Source: Thiotrichaceae bacterium
GTDB lineage: Bacteria > Pseudomonadota > Gammaproteobacteria > Thiotrichales > Thiotrichaceae
Direction: 5' to 3'
Length of the DNA: 64,000 nucleotides
Assembly (NCBI GenBank): GCA_015490895.1
Contig: WFWY01000087.1
Coordinates: forward strand, 1-64,000
Below, piece by piece: positions 1 to 10,137 of the stretch (position 1 is its first letter; every line of letters begins with the position of its first letter). Under the pieces are notes generated by a model, which saw nothing but the letters and a program-made list of their open reading frames with translations, was not told where the DNA came from and searched no databases. The position numbers and the translations under genes are program-made.

Positions 1-24
1 CGACCGGACTTAATCAGAAGTTTC
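1..24. repeat. truncated end of the dispersed MITE family
   Basis: The first bases (CGACCGGACTTAATCAGA) match the right end of the complete element at 20864-21023, so the window opens inside a copy of this repeat. The last bases of the terminal repeat have diverged and the rest lies outside the window. Confidence 0.6.
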
Positions 25-95
25 TTCATGGGTATCCTTATAAGAAATAACAATGATAAAACTGTGAGCCAGGCTGTCCACCGAAGGAGATAACA

Positions 96-362
96 ATGAA
101 AAATAATACCGCTAATGTCGGCCTTGGCCTGATCAGCCTGTTCGTTTCCATACCTGCACCCACAGTCATTCACGGGCAATTTAACCAGCTAGTGAGTGAA
201 GGTTACATCATTCTGCTACAAACCTACTTTCAGGGCATAGAAGCACAGCTTTTGCTTATTTTAATGTCCATTGCCAACCTGGGACTTTTTGCCATAGCCG
301 TTTATGCCCTGGGACGATATCTGACAGAGCTTATGGAAAATTCGTCCGTTCTTGATAAGTGA
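96..362 (+). CDS. small hypothetical membrane protein
   Basis: An 88-residue protein that I do not recognise. It starts at an ATG with a good ribosome binding site (AAGGAG about 7 bases upstream). There is a moderately hydrophobic N-terminal stretch (about residues 8-28) and one clear membrane segment near residues 50-72 (AQLLLILMSIANLGLFAIAV), followed by a short charged tail. It has no cysteines and no known catalytic motif. It stands alone, with nadA converging on it 33 bp downstream. The strong ribosome site and the hydrophobic pattern favour a real gene, but no function can be assigned. Confidence 0.6.
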   Translation: MKNNTANVGLGLISLFVSIPAPTVIHGQFNQLVSEGYIILLQTYFQGIEAQLLLILMSIANLGLFAIAVYALGRYLTELMENSSVLDK

Positions 363-395
363 TAGTGCCGGCTCCAGGGGGCATCCGCCACAGGA

Positions 396-1454
396 CTAAC
401 TGATCTCCATTTTCGCAAAATCCAGCATTCGCTGTGTCGAACGCAAGGCCTTTACGCGAATATTTTCTTCCACATGGATTTCATTCTCTCCGGTTTGTAA
501 CACATGAAGCAGGTTATCCAGCCCGTTCATAGCCATCCACGGACAATGTGCACAGCTTTTACAGGTTGCCCCTTCTCCATGTGTAGGTGCTTCGACAATT
601 TCCTTGTCGGGTACTTCCTGGCGCATTTTGTAGAAGATACCACTGTCTGTTGCCACGATCAGTTTTTGTTGCGGCAGATCTTTGGCAGCCTGAATAATTT
701 GTGTGGTGGAGCCCACGACATCAGCTAATGCCAGAATTTCATCCGGTGACTCTGGATGTGCCAGCACCGCTGCATCCGGGTTCTCCTCAATCAACTGCCC
801 AAGCGCTCGCGACTTGAATTCATCATGCACAATACAGGAACCTTTCCAGAGCACCATATCGACCCCGGTAACCCGTTCAATATAATGACCAAGGTGCTTG
901 TCCGGTGCCCATAAGACCGGCTTGCCCTGGTCCCCCAGCCAGCTCACCAGCTTTACGGCAATACTGGAGGTCACCACATAATCTGCGCGCGCCTTGACTT
1001 CCGCACTGGTATTGGAATATACCACAACCACATGATCCGGATACTGGTCACAGAATCTGCTAAATGCATCCACAGGACAGCTTAAGTCCAGCGAGCATTC
1101 CGCTTTAAGGGTAGGCATGAGTACCCGTTTTTCAGGATTCAGAATTTTGGCTGTTTCACCCATAAAACGGACACCGGCGACCACCAGGGTTTTCGCCGGA
1201 TGCTCATTGCCAAACTTTGCCATATCCAGCGAGTCTGACACATAACCCCCTGTTTCTTCGGCCAGCTCCTGCAAGTCTGCATCGACATAATAATGTGCAA
1301 CCAGTACCGCATCTTGCGCTTTTAACAGTGCCTTGATCTGTTCTTTAATCTGTTGCTTCTTCTCTGCGCTATAATGAGGGCGCAACGACTCAACCTCTGC
1401 CGTGACGGGTGTATCAAAAACAGGGATCTTTGGAGCTGTTACCGGATTCGACAT
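396..1454 (-). CDS. nadA: quinolinate synthase NadA
   Basis: NadA condenses iminoaspartate with dihydroxyacetone phosphate to quinolinate, the second step of de novo NAD synthesis in the cytoplasm. It uses a [4Fe-4S] cluster. The 352-residue length fits the family (E. coli 347). Candidate cluster ligands are Cys120, Cys207 and the CxxCxxC group at 298-304. I chose the ATG at 1454 (MSNPVTAPK); an in-frame TTG ten codons upstream would lengthen it without family support. The gene is divergent from polA and the two share only 48 bp, so their promoters must overlap. nadB is not in the window. Confidence 0.95.
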   Translation of the reverse strand: MSNPVTAPKIPVFDTPVTAEVESLRPHYSAEKKQQIKEQIKALLKAQDAVLVAHYYVDADLQELAEETGGYVSDSLDMAKFGNEHPAKTLVVAGVRFMGETAKILNPEKRVLMPTLKAECSLDLSCPVDAFSRFCDQYPDHVVVVYSNTSAEVKARADYVVTSSIAVKLVSWLGDQGKPVLWAPDKHLGHYIERVTGVDMVLWKGSCIVHDEFKSRALGQLIEENPDAAVLAHPESPDEILALADVVGSTTQIIQAAKDLPQQKLIVATDSGIFYKMRQEVPDKEIVEAPTHGEGATCKSCAHCPWMAMNGLDNLLHVLQTGENEIHVEENIRVKALRSTQRMLDFAKMEIS

Positions 1455-1502
1455 GGCATATACTACGTGACTTATTAAAGCCAAGGAGCATACAACAATA
1501 TC

Positions 1503-4220
1503 ATGGCAGATAAAAATAACACCAAACCGCTAGTGCTGGTGGATGGCTCCTCTTATCTTTTTCGGGCATTCCACGCACTGCCGCCATTACACAACGCACA
1601 CGGAGAACCCACCGGCGCCATGCATGGTGTACTGAACATGCTGGATCGCCTGCGTAAAGATTATCAACCCGACCATATGGCGGTTGTTTTTGATGCCAGG
1701 GGAAAAACCTTTCGCAATGACCTGTTCCCTGATTACAAGGCCACACGCCCCCCCATGCCAGATGAACTACGCATCCAGATAGATCCCCTGCTGGAGATTA
1801 TCAGGGCACAGGGCTACCCACTGATTATCGAACCCTATGTGGAAGCCGATGATGTGATTGGCACCCTGTCCCAACGCTATGATGGCCCTGTCATTATTTC
1901 TACCGGGGACAAGGACATGGCACAACTTGTCAATCAGCACGTTAGCCTGATTAATACCATGTCCAATACCTTCCATGACATTGAAGGTGTGAAAGAAAAG
2001 TATGGCGTCCCTCCAGAACGGATCCGTGACTATCTGGCACTCATGGGAGACAAGGTTGACAATATCCCCGGCGTCCCCAAAGTGGGTCCCAAAACAGCGG
2101 TAAAATGGCTTGCTCAATACGATACGCTGGACAATATCATGGCGCATGCCAACGAGTTTAAGGGCAAGGTTGGCGAATACCTGCGTGACTCGTTGGAGTT
2201 TTTACCGCTTTCCTATGAGCTGGTCACTATTAAAACGGACCTGGATCTGGACTGCTCACCAGAAACACTTTCTTTTAATCCCGTGGATACCCAGCGGTTG
2301 AGCGAACTTTATGAACGCTATGGGTTTCGCACCCGACTCGCCAGGCTCAACCAGGCTGGCGCACAGGAAACCGGCAACAGCACGATGCAAATGCTCAACA
2401 CACCACCTGAACAAGCCAGTTACTCTACTATTTTTACCCAGCAAGCGCTGGATGACTGGCTTTCCAGACTGAAAAAGGCGAAACAGTTTGCCTTTGATAC
2501 CGAAACCACCAGTCTGAATTACATGGATGCCCGTATCGTTGGGCTGTCGTTCTGCATTGAAGCAGGGCACGCAGCCTACCTGCCACTGGCGCATGACTAT
2601 GAGGGAGCCCCGATACAGCTGGACAGGGAAAATACCCTGCAACAACTCAAACCGCTGCTGGAAGACCCGGCGATTAAAAAAATCGGGCAAAACCTGAAAT
2701 ATGATCGTAGCGTTTTACTGAACCACCAGATTGAACTCAATGGCATCGAACATGACACCATGCTGGAATCTTATATCCTGAATTCCACTGCCAGCCGGCA
2801 CGATATGGATACACTCTGTGAGCGCCATCTTGGGTACAAACCTGTTGCCTTTACTGATATTGCTGGCAAAGGCAAGCAGCAGCTCACCTTTAACCAGATT
2901 GATATCGAAAAAGCGGCTCCCTATGCGGCCGAAGATGCGGATATGGCACTGCGGTTGCACCACCATTTCTGGCCACAGCTGAAAAAACTGGAAGCACAGG
3001 CCAGGCTTTATCGTGAAGTGGAAATACCACTGCTCAGCGTACTCTCATCCATAGAACGTAACGGCGTAAAAATCGACGCGGAATTATTACGCATTCAATC
3101 CCGGGAGCTGCAACAAAAAATGCAGGAAATAGAGGCAGAGTGCTATGCACTCGCCGGTGAAGAATTCACCCTGAATTCACCCAGGCAATTACAAGCCATC
3201 CTGTTTGAAAAACTGCACATACCGGTCATCCGCAAAACCCCCAAGGGACAGCCTTCCACCGCAGAAGACGTCCTGCTCGAGCTGGCTCATGAATATCCCT
3301 TACCACGACTTATTCTGGATTACCGCGGTATGAGCAAACTCAAATCCACCTATACGGACAAGTTACCGCTGCTGATTAACACCTCAACCCGGCGTATTCA
3401 CACCTCTTACCATCAGGCAGTGACAGCAACCGGACGCCTTTCCTCCTCTGACCCCAATTTGCAGAACATCCCCATTCGTAAACAGGAGGGACGGCGTATT
3501 CGCCAGGCTTTTATTCCTGAGTCAGGGTATACCATGCTGGCTGCTGATTACTCCCAGATAGAACTGCGGATTATGGCACACCTGTCCAGTGACAAGGGGC
3601 TACTGGATGCCTTCGCCAAAGGACTGGATATTCACAGGGCAACCGCAGCAGAAGTCTTTTCCACACCACTGGAAGAAGTGACTGATGATCAGCGCCGTCA
3701 TGCCAAGGCCATCAACTTTGGGCTCATTTACGGCATGTCACCCTTCGGACTTGCCAAACAACTCAATATTTCACGCTCGGCAGCCAAAGACTATGTGGAT
3801 CTCTATTTTTCCCGCTACCCCGGTGTCCAGGATTATATGGATCGTACCCGGGAGCAGGCCAAACAACAGGGCTATGTAGAAACCCTGTTTGGGCGCAGAC
3901 TGTACTTGCCGGATATCAACGCCCGCAACCCGCAGCGCCGCAAATATGCCGAACGTACAGCCATTAATGCTCCCATGCAGGGCACCGCAGCAGATATTAT
4001 CAAAAAGGCCATGATAACCGTGCATGACTACCTCCGGGATGCTGCAGTTGACGGATGCATGATTATGCAAGTTCACGACGAATTAGTATTTGAAGTTAAA
4101 CAGGAAATCCTGCAAGATTTCACTCAGAGCGTAAAACAGCATATGGAAAGTGCAGCCACGCTTGATGTACCCCTGATTGTCGATATTGGACACGGGAATA
4201 ACTGGGACGAAGCACATTAG
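1503..4220 (+). CDS. polA: DNA polymerase I
   Basis: A 905-residue repair and Okazaki-fragment polymerase with all three domains. The N-terminal 5'-3' nuclease (about 1-290) has the DGSSYLFRA start and the acidic motif EADDVIGT. The 3'-5' exonuclease has DTETTS (Asp332, Glu334), NLKYD and YAAEDAD, so proofreading residues are kept. The polymerase domain has motif A DYSQIELR (Asp682), motif [15 protein letters not shown] and motif C VHDEL (Asp859). The length is near that of E. coli (928). The start ATG follows AAGGAG about 15 bases upstream. A degenerate dispersed repeat begins immediately after the stop codon. Confidence 0.97.
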   Translation: MADKNNTKPLVLVDGSSYLFRAFHALPPLHNAHGEPTGAMHGVLNMLDRLRKDYQPDHMAVVFDARGKTFRNDLFPDYKATRPPMPDELRIQIDPLLEIIRAQGYPLIIEPYVEADDVIGTLSQRYDGPVIISTGDKDMAQLVNQHVSLINTMSNTFHDIEGVKEKYGVPPERIRDYLALMGDKVDNIPGVPKVGPKTAVKWLAQYDTLDNIMAHANEFKGKVGEYLRDSLEFLPLSYELVTIKTDLDLDCSPETLSFNPVDTQRLSELYERYGFRTRLARLNQAGAQETGNSTMQMLNTPPEQASYSTIFTQQALDDWLSRLKKAKQFAFDTETTSLNYMDARIVGLSFCIEAGHAAYLPLAHDYEGAPIQLDRENTLQQLKPLLEDPAIKKIGQNLKYDRSVLLNHQIELNGIEHDTMLESYILNSTASRHDMDTLCERHLGYKPVAFTDIAGKGKQQLTFNQIDIEKAAPYAAEDADMALRLHHHFWPQLKKLEAQARLYREVEIPLLSVLSSIERNGVKIDAELLRIQSRELQQKMQEIEAECYALAGEEFTLNSPRQLQAILFEKLHIPVIRKTPKGQPSTAEDVLLELAHEYPLPRLILDYRGMSKLKSTYTDKLPLLINTSTRRIHTSYHQAVTATGRLSSSDPNLQNIPIRKQEGRRIRQAFIPESGYTMLAADYSQIELRIMAHLSSDKGLLDAFAKGLDIHRATAAEVFSTPLEEVTDDQRRHAKAINFGLIYGMSPFGLAKQLNISRSAAKDYVDLYFSRYPGVQDYMDRTREQAKQQGYVETLFGRRLYLPDINARNPQRRKYAERTAINAPMQGTAADIIKKAMITVHDYLRDAAVDGCMIMQVHDELVFEVKQEILQDFTQSVKQHMESAATLDVPLIVDIGHGNNWDEAH

Positions 4221-4240
4221 GAAGCTGTCTGAGAATAGAG
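4219..4240. repeat. degenerate repeat 2 copy, right after polA
   Basis: The motif GAAGCTGTCTGAGAATAGAG recurs at 20818-20837 (GAAGCTATCTGAGAGTAGAG), inverted at about 21103-21120, and in weaker form after hemN (52021) and after the DUF2189 gene (53203). Three of these copies sit at or within a few bases of a stop codon. Its nature is unknown; it may be the end of an old mobile element. Confidence 0.45.
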
Positions 4241-4270
4241 CAGCGCCTGCAAACCCCATGAAAACCACAA

Positions 4271-4430
4271 GGAGCCTCTGAATAAGTCGTGAGCGGTTTT
4301 CTCGAAGCTAGAATCGCCCATTTTTTGCCTAAAAATCTCCCTAATAGAGTGACGATTAGCGCCGTTTTTAAGCAAAAACTGAACAATTCTATCAATCGAG
4401 ACATTCCACTCAGACTCAATCAGAGGCTCC
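4271..4430 (-). mobile_element. complete 160-bp MITE with 4-bp target duplication
   Basis: The ends are inverted repeats, GGAGCCTCTGAATAAGTC and its partner ending CAATCAGAGGCTCC. ACAA flanks both sides (4267-4270 and 4431-4434), a perfect 4-bp target-site duplication. In the reverse orientation it is about 85-90% identical by eye to the copy at 60747-60904. An open frame crosses it on the minus strand (EPLIESEWNVSIDRIVQFL...) but has no known domain; it may be a relic of a transposase or chance. Nothing suggests that it can move by itself. Mobilisation by an IS5-type transposase elsewhere is a guess based on duplication length. Confidence 0.8.
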
Positions 4431-4494
4431 ACAAGCTGACTCGTTGCGAAGTTTTTAGCTTTAAGCACAGACATCACCAAGGATTCTGGTTATC

Positions 4495-5736
4495 ATGCAA
4501 CCCCCCATTTTATGGCAAATAGTCACTTTTACCCTGTTGTTACACAGCCTGGTTATCACCGGGTTTCTGCTGCCCTCCCCAGCCCATGCCAAACGCCAGG
4601 TCGAGCAATTCAACCTGCCACAACCCCCTTCCTATAAGCATTACGAACTTCGAGTTGAAGCCTCCAGTCGCCGAGCTGAAGCAGGCAAACCGGTTATCCT
4701 AAAAGCCATTCTTAGCCCAAATATTGCAGCCGATGAAGTCGAATACCAGTTCCTGATCAATGGCTCACCCATCAAGGAACCCGGTATGCACAAGGTCTAT
4801 ATCTTTGAAGACACAGGAACTTATAAAGTCTCTGCAGTTGCTCGTCTGGGTGGGAGCTACCTGCTCAACTCACCCCCGATCATTATCCATGTCATTGATG
4901 CCTGGATAGAGCCCGAAGCGGCTATTGCCCCTGCCATGCTCATGGTAAAACCCGGGCAGGATGCTATTTTCAACAGCCTCAGCGAAACCGACCCACAAAG
5001 TCGTCAATGGCTGTACTGGTCTGCCAGCAACGGCCACCGTGGCCGGGGAGATAGGTTTATTATCAAGACAGACAAGATGGAAGTGGGCAAATATGCCATT
5101 GAATTACTGGTTCGGGATGACAGAAACCGGGAGTCTGTCGCTCATGCAACACTCATTATCAATGACCCGGATGAAGACATTGAAACCCTCTCTCTGGAAA
5201 CGACAGACAATAGCCCGATCGAGGGAAACGCCGCTGCAACCATTGATCTGCACCTGCACGCCTCGCACACCCATCGGCTACAGAACATGCAGATCGTCTT
5301 CTGGATTCAGAATGCCCAGCCAGGTGCTGATACTGAACTGCAACTGGACACCGGGGATGGTATCCAGACACCCTGGAGCAAAAAACTACGCTATGGACAC
5401 CGTTATGAGAGACTGGGGGTCTATACCGCCCGTATCACTGCCCGCATGCCGAACGGGACGCAACAAAGCAATACCGTCACTGTCTATGTCTGGCCACTAT
5501 GGTTGCCGGTTATTCTCCTCATACTGGGACTATTGCTTGCCGGAATCCCTTTTTTCAGACGCCACCAGCGCCAGCAACAACAACCTGACCCGATTCGCTA
5601 TCAGCACCTGGCAGATCCCGGACACCATCAGTTGATACTCCCCTCTGCAACAGAAACACCTGCTATTACTATCCACAAAAGCAGTGATGCCGGGCGTCAG
5701 ACACTAACCCGCAAACGTGAAAACCATGATCAATAA
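4495..5736 (+). CDS. secreted Ig/PKD-like protein with a C-terminal membrane anchor
   Basis: A 413-residue protein of unknown function. It has a signal peptide (residues 1 to about 32, ending PSPAHA). The ectodomain of about 300 residues has repeated beta-sandwich features like PKD or Ig-like domains (for example AILSPN..VEYQFLINGSPI, FEDTGTYKVSAVARLGG, LGVYTARITARMPNG). One membrane helix lies near residues 334-355 (WLPVILLILGLLLAGIPFF), followed by a short Gln-rich cytoplasmic tail. It overlaps the next gene, which also encodes a single-span protein, so the two probably act together in the envelope. The start ATG has only a distant AAGGA. Confidence 0.7.
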   Translation: MQPPILWQIVTFTLLLHSLVITGFLLPSPAHAKRQVEQFNLPQPPSYKHYELRVEASSRRAEAGKPVILKAILSPNIAADEVEYQFLINGSPIKEPGMHKVYIFEDTGTYKVSAVARLGGSYLLNSPPIIIHVIDAWIEPEAAIAPAMLMVKPGQDAIFNSLSETDPQSRQWLYWSASNGHRGRGDRFIIKTDKMEVGKYAIELLVRDDRNRESVAHATLIINDPDEDIETLSLETTDNSPIEGNAAATIDLHLHASHTHRLQNMQIVFWIQNAQPGADTELQLDTGDGIQTPWSKKLRYGHRYERLGVYTARITARMPNGTQQSNTVTVYVWPLWLPVILLILGLLLAGIPFFRRHQRQQQQPDPIRYQHLADPGHHQLILPSATETPAITIHKSSDAGRQTLTRKRENHDQ

Positions 5737-6469
5737 CCTGCAAAGCCTTTACAAGGCAGATTTCAGTCAGTTACCCGAAACTGTGATCCGCGACCTGGAA
5801 TCCACCGAGGAAGTCCAGCAGCTTCGCCGCGACATTAAGACCCTGGTACCGGGGAGTAACTGGTCAACGCTGCGAGCAAGGTTGTTGACTGAGCTGGAGC
5901 AGTTACTTGACATAGAACTTTCTCCCATTCTGGTGGCATCATGGCAAACCCACCAGGATGTAGAGCGAGAAATACGTGCACAAAAAGGATCTGGCGGTGA
6001 GGAAATTGCCATTGTCAACCTGGAAGATCACGAAATCCGCTCAACCCACTCGCCACAGTTGATAATTAGCATCGCCGACCGTACCCACACATTACGCAGC
6101 TTTATCGGCATCACCCTGAATATGCGCGGTGTTGCATTACTCATCCAGCAAGGAGAGATACGCGAGATACTCTCCGGCACTGTAAAAGGCCATGGCTTTA
6201 TGCAATACCAGAATGCCACCCTGATAGAAAGAGACTTCCTGGATTTTGATATCAGCGGAAAGTTAGGCACCTCCAGTGACATGACTGCAACCAGTAATGA
6301 GCAGAAGCACCCTCGCATACCCGTACCTGAACAACCCGCCTTACCTGAGCCAGAACCCGTGCCTGCGCCGCAACAGCAGGCCTCCTCTCTTTCTTCCAAT
6401 ATGCTACAGTTTGTTCTGGGTATCAGTATTGCATTGATCGCTGTTTATCTGTTTTGGCAGTTTATCTAA
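5726..6469 (+). CDS. hypothetical tail-anchored protein
   Basis: A 247-residue protein with no recognised family. The first 190 residues look soluble and helical, without Cys clusters. A Pro/Glu-rich linker follows (PEQPALPEPEPVPAPQQQ), then a single C-terminal membrane helix (LQFVLGISIALIAVYLFWQF) with almost no tail, so the bulk should face the cytoplasm. Its start overlaps the end of the preceding secreted-protein gene by 11 bp. A GTG three codons earlier (5717) is an alternative start. The overlap indicates co-transcription and translational coupling with the Ig-like protein. Confidence 0.65.
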   Translation: MINNLQSLYKADFSQLPETVIRDLESTEEVQQLRRDIKTLVPGSNWSTLRARLLTELEQLLDIELSPILVASWQTHQDVEREIRAQKGSGGEEIAIVNLEDHEIRSTHSPQLIISIADRTHTLRSFIGITLNMRGVALLIQQGEIREILSGTVKGHGFMQYQNATLIERDFLDFDISGKLGTSSDMTATSNEQKHPRIPVPEQPALPEPEPVPAPQQQASSLSSNMLQFVLGISIALIAVYLFWQFI

Positions 6470-6491
6470 CGCTCAGCTGCAATACAGTGAC

Positions 6492-6854
6492 TCACGAACG
6501 ACAAGGCAAATCCGTATAGTCCGTCAGCTGGGAGAGATTTTGATAACCCAAAGACCTGGCTTTTGAATAAGCGTTCGCTGCAATTTCAAAGACCTTTACA
6601 TGGCCTGTTTCAATACCACACACGGCTGCCCGCACCAGGCCGTCACTCCCACAACTTGATGAAAGAACGGGAATCTTGCTCCGCTTTAATTCATCCTGCA
6701 TTGTCTGCATTGACACCCCGGAACTCTGATCACAACTGATGGAACCATCAAACTTGTAAACCTTGATAGTCGGTGACTTGATCGCCACACCCGTTTCACA
6801 GGCTGCCAGGAGCAGTGTCAAACAGGCTATCACAACAACAGGCAGCTTTTTCAT
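6492..6854 (-). CDS. hypothetical lipoprotein
   Basis: A 120-residue protein with a lipoprotein signal: a charged MKK start, a hydrophobic stretch and the lipobox LLAAC (Cys19). The mature part has further cysteines (CDQSS, SSSCGSDG, AAVCGIE, LPCRS) that could form disulphides in the periplasm, and no known enzymatic motif. It converges on the tail-anchored protein gene 22 bp away. Its function is unknown; outer-membrane attachment is inferred because there is no Asp at position +2 after the cysteine (CETG). Confidence 0.7.
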   Translation of the reverse strand: MKKLPVVVIACLTLLLAACETGVAIKSPTIKVYKFDGSISCDQSSGVSMQTMQDELKRSKIPVLSSSCGSDGLVRAAVCGIETGHVKVFEIAANAYSKARSLGYQNLSQLTDYTDLPCRS

Positions 6855-7188
6855 ACCGAATCCCTCATTTTCTTGTCCATTATTTTCATACGTATTGAAC
6901 CTAACCCGGAAAATTCACAACTGATGCTCCATCTCGCTTGTCTATTGATTCCACAAGGGATATTTCTTCAATCACCCGTCATCACTGATACGGGATTCCT
7001 TTAGAAATTCCCTTGTGAAACCAATATCCTGCGCGATATTAGAGCATATTCATGAAATTTCCGGGCTAAAACCTCTGTTGAGCACTATTCAGGATCATCA
7101 ACTTAAATATAGCAAGTAAAATAAACCAAACTGATTAGTCTTCTTTCACCCAACCGCTAACCCCTTAACGTGCTTGATATTTTTCCGT
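6855..7188. other. 334-bp intergenic stretch with a long palindrome
   Basis: I see no gene here. The one structure is a 66-nt nested palindrome at 6952-7017. The outer arms CACAAGGGA/TCCCTTGTG continue as ATTTCT/AGAAAT with one bulged T, and an inner hairpin has arms CCCGT/ACGGG. It lacks a T-run on either strand, so it is not a standard terminator. The left part should contain the promoter of the lipoprotein gene. Confidence 0.6.
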
Positions 7189-7563
7189 TTACAACAAGCG
7201 CTCCAGAGCCTGTGCATCCAGTGGCAGGGCGAGTACACCATGTAACGGGTAAATCTCATCCAGCTTGCTGACATGCTGGATTTCATGCTTTTGTGCCAGC
7301 ACAATAACCTTGCTATCAGGAGCATAACGCTGCATTGCCATCAACATAACGTCTAGATTGCTGATATTCACACCCGCATAGTTATTGCTATAGCCATAAA
7401 CAAAATCAGCAACAACATAATCAGGGGCCTGCTTTTTTATCTTCGCCATCGCCTTACGCATAGAGTTAAAGATAACTTCTTCAATACCATGTTGCTTATA
7501 AAGTGCCGTCATCCGGGGGTGTAATCGTGTTTCCGCAATGGTATAGAGTATTGGTTTTGACAT
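7189..7563 (-). CDS. receiver-like hypothetical protein
   Basis: A 124-residue single-domain protein with alternating beta-alpha pattern like a response-regulator receiver: strands at PILYTIAE, DYVVADFV, KVIVLAQK and GVLALPLD with helices between. An Asp in VVADFVYGY sits where the phospho-acceptor would be expected, but the acidic pair at the end of strand 1 and a convincing Lys after the last strand are not clear, so it may be a pseudo-receiver. There is no partner kinase beside it. It is divergent from xthA (60 bp apart). Family assignment is tentative. Confidence 0.55.
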   Translation of the reverse strand: MSKPILYTIAETRLHPRMTALYKQHGIEEVIFNSMRKAMAKIKKQAPDYVVADFVYGYSNNYAGVNISNLDVMLMAMQRYAPDSKVIVLAQKHEIQHVSKLDEIYPLHGVLALPLDAQALERLL

Positions 7564-7623
7564 AGACAGGACTTCAATTAGGGTTTAGGACTATAATGTG
7601 CATTTTGAAAATGAAAAAAATCT

Positions 7624-8499
7624 ATGCGGATTATAACAGCAAACACCAATGGCATTAGAGCCGCCGCCCGGAAAGGCTTTTTCGACTGGCTTCCTGCACA
7701 GCAGGCTGATGTTATTTGCATCCAGGAAACCAGGGCTCAGGAGTGGCAACTCACTGACCCACTGTTTAAACCGGAAGGCTATCATTGCTATTACCATGAT
7801 GCTGAGAAAAAAGGCTACAGCGGTGTTGCACTTTACTGTCGGCACAAGCCGGATGAGATTATTGTCGGTATGGGCAATCGTGAATTTGACCGCGAAGGTC
7901 GTTACCTTGAAGCACGTTTTGGCAAGCTTAGCGTGGTCTCTCTCTATATGCCGTCGGGTTCCTCCAAAGAAGAGCGACAACAGGCTAAATATCGTTGCAT
8001 GAACCATTTTTTACCCCTGTCTGAGACTCTGCACCACGAAACCATGCAAACTGCCGATATTCAGGTTCTTATGGGAAACACCGCCGATACTCCTACAGAC
8101 AGCCCTTTTCTGATTCAGAAAATGAAAGCATCAGGCAGAGATTATATCATTGCAGGCGACTGGAATATCGCTCACACCAAAGCGGATATTAAAAACTGGC
8201 GTGGCAACCAGAAAAATTCCGGCTTCCTGCCAGAAGAACGCGCCTGGCTGGATGTGTTATTTTATGATCAGGGTTTTATTGATGCCTTTCGGGAACTGGA
8301 GCAGGAAGACCACCAATATACCTGGTGGTCAAACCGGGGGCAGGCCTGGGCAAATAATACCGGATGGCGTATTGACTATCATGTCTTGTCGCCCTCACTC
8401 AAAGGTAGCGTGCTAAAAACAGCAATCTACAAAACAGAACGCTTCTCGGATCATGCCCCCCTGATCATTGACTATGATTATGAGTTTCCAGGCTCATGA
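7624..8499 (+). CDS. xthA: exodeoxyribonuclease III (AP endonuclease)
   Basis: A member of the exonuclease III/AP-endonuclease family, which removes 3'-blocking groups and cuts at abasic sites in base-excision repair. Visible motifs are CIQETRAQ (metal-binding Glu), the central DWNIAH (catalytic Asp and Asn) and the terminal SDHAPLIIDY (Asp-His pair). The protein is 291 residues against 268 in E. coli. The extra length is a segment of about 20 residues before the DWN motif (around MQTADIQVLMGNTADTPTDS). It overlaps the next gene by 4 bp (ATGA), so the permease is probably translated from the same message. Confidence 0.93.
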   Translation: MRIITANTNGIRAAARKGFFDWLPAQQADVICIQETRAQEWQLTDPLFKPEGYHCYYHDAEKKGYSGVALYCRHKPDEIIVGMGNREFDREGRYLEARFGKLSVVSLYMPSGSSKEERQQAKYRCMNHFLPLSETLHHETMQTADIQVLMGNTADTPTDSPFLIQKMKASGRDYIIAGDWNIAHTKADIKNWRGNQKNSGFLPEERAWLDVLFYDQGFIDAFRELEQEDHQYTWWSNRGQAWANNTGWRIDYHVLSPSLKGSVLKTAIYKTERFSDHAPLIIDYDYEFPGS

Positions 8500-10076
8500 C
8501 AGAACACTCCCTGGCAACAGAACAGGCAACACCAGCAAGAGCAAGCTGGCTGGACTCACTGAAAGCCTTTTTCCATCCCCGTGTCATTACCATGCTGTTT
8601 CTTGGCCTGTCGGCGGGCATACCTATTTTATTGATCTTTTCATCGCTCTCACTCTGGCTACGAGAAGCCGGAATCGAACGCTCGGCTGTTACCTTTTTTA
8701 GCTGGGCGGCTCTGGGCTATTCTTTTAAATTTGTCTGGGCCCCCCTGGTGGACAGGCTGCCCATCCCGTTACTCACACATTGGCTGGGACGCAGGCGAGC
8801 CTGGATGCTGGTTTCCCAGAGCAGTATTATTGCTGCTATTTTGTGGATGGCATCGACCGACCCTGCCTCCAGTGAATACAGCCTGACTCTCATGGCTTTT
8901 GCAGCAGTCTTACTAGGCTTTTCATCCGCAACACAGGATGTTGTTATTGATGCCTATCGCATTGAATCTGCGGAAAAAGAGCTGCAAGCCCTGATGTCCT
9001 CGACCTATATTGCCGGCTACCGGATAGGGATGCTCGTTGCAGGTGCTGGTGCCCTGTTTCTTGCCAGTTATTTTGGTTCCGAAAAGGACAGTTATCAGTA
9101 TCAGGCATGGCTTTATACCTATAGCATTATGGCTGGTATTATGCTGATTGGAGTAGCCACCACCCTGCTCATCCCTGAACCTGCTGTCAACCGTGAACAC
9201 GAAACCACACATAGCACCCAGGACTACCTGGGCTTCGTCGCCATGTTTGCCATCTCTGTTGCAGGCTTTATCGCCGTTTTTGTTTTTTCATCAGAGCTTG
9301 CTGGTAATCTGAAAAATTCGCTCTCCGACGCACTCAATAACAGGCCGCTAGGTGGCTTTCTGGTTGCCACTTTTCGCCTGTTTGCCGCCATCGCCGTCGC
9401 ACTGGCTCTGGGTTTTCTCACAACAAGGCTGGGGCTGGTCAATCACGCCATGGTACGCACCACCTATATCGAGCCCATTAAAGATTTTTTTGCTCGCTAC
9501 GGTACTCATCTGGCCTTGTTACTACTGGCACTCATTGGCTTATACCGTATCTCGGATATCGTACTGGGCGTTATCTCTAACGTGTTTTATCAGGATCTGG
9601 GCTATACCAAAAATGAAATCGCTACTATTGTGAAAACATTCGGCCTGTTCATGACGATTGCCGGTGGCTTTCTTGGGGGGCTACTTTCCATCCGCTATGG
9701 TGTGATGAAGACGCTGTTTCTGGGAGCATTACTTACTGTATTGACCAATTTGCTGTTTGTCTGGCTGGCTAAAACAGGTCATGACCCCATAATGCTCTAT
9801 GTGGTCATTTCTGCCGACAATCTCACTGCCGGGCTCGCCAGCGCCGCCTTTATTGCGTTCCTGTCCAGCTTGACCAATATTAAATTTACAGCTGTTCAAT
9901 ATGCCATTTTCAGCTCTTTAATGACCCTGATCCCCAAAGTCATCGGTGGCTACTCCGGCACCATGGTAGACAGCTTTGGCTATATTAATTTCTTTATCAT
10001 TGCCTCATTAATTGGCGTACCCGTTCTGGTACTGGTTTTACTGGCCGGTAACTATCTGGATATAAAAGAGTCATAA
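8496..10076 (+). CDS. AmpG-like MFS permease
   Basis: A 526-residue polytopic membrane protein of the AmpG group of the major facilitator superfamily. AmpG in E. coli (491 residues) imports anhydro-muropeptides for cell-wall recycling. The N-terminal pattern FFHPRVITMLFLGLSAGIPILLIFSSLSLWL, then FSWAALGYSFKFVWAPLVDRLP and SSATQDVVIDAYRIE, is typical of the family. Helices run to the C-terminus. It starts within the xthA stop (ATGA overlap). The substrate is inferred from the family; no other muropeptide-recycling genes are nearby. Confidence 0.85.
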   Translation: MTEHSLATEQATPARASWLDSLKAFFHPRVITMLFLGLSAGIPILLIFSSLSLWLREAGIERSAVTFFSWAALGYSFKFVWAPLVDRLPIPLLTHWLGRRRAWMLVSQSSIIAAILWMASTDPASSEYSLTLMAFAAVLLGFSSATQDVVIDAYRIESAEKELQALMSSTYIAGYRIGMLVAGAGALFLASYFGSEKDSYQYQAWLYTYSIMAGIMLIGVATTLLIPEPAVNREHETTHSTQDYLGFVAMFAISVAGFIAVFVFSSELAGNLKNSLSDALNNRPLGGFLVATFRLFAAIAVALALGFLTTRLGLVNHAMVRTTYIEPIKDFFARYGTHLALLLLALIGLYRISDIVLGVISNVFYQDLGYTKNEIATIVKTFGLFMTIAGGFLGGLLSIRYGVMKTLFLGALLTVLTNLLFVWLAKTGHDPIMLYVVISADNLTAGLASAAFIAFLSSLTNIKFTAVQYAIFSSLMTLIPKVIGGYSGTMVDSFGYINFFIIASLIGVPVLVLVLLAGNYLDIKES

Positions 10077-10137
10077 CCCGAATCACCCCACACCGGAAAA
10101 ATACCCCAAAAGCATTTATTCTGACTACACTCAGGAG

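Noticed and set aside
4217-4480. 87-residue minus-strand frame across the MITE at 4271
   Set aside because: The frame is open only in this copy; the close copy at 60747 carries a frameshift and stop. No transposase motif is seen, so it is treated as part of the repeat, not a gene.
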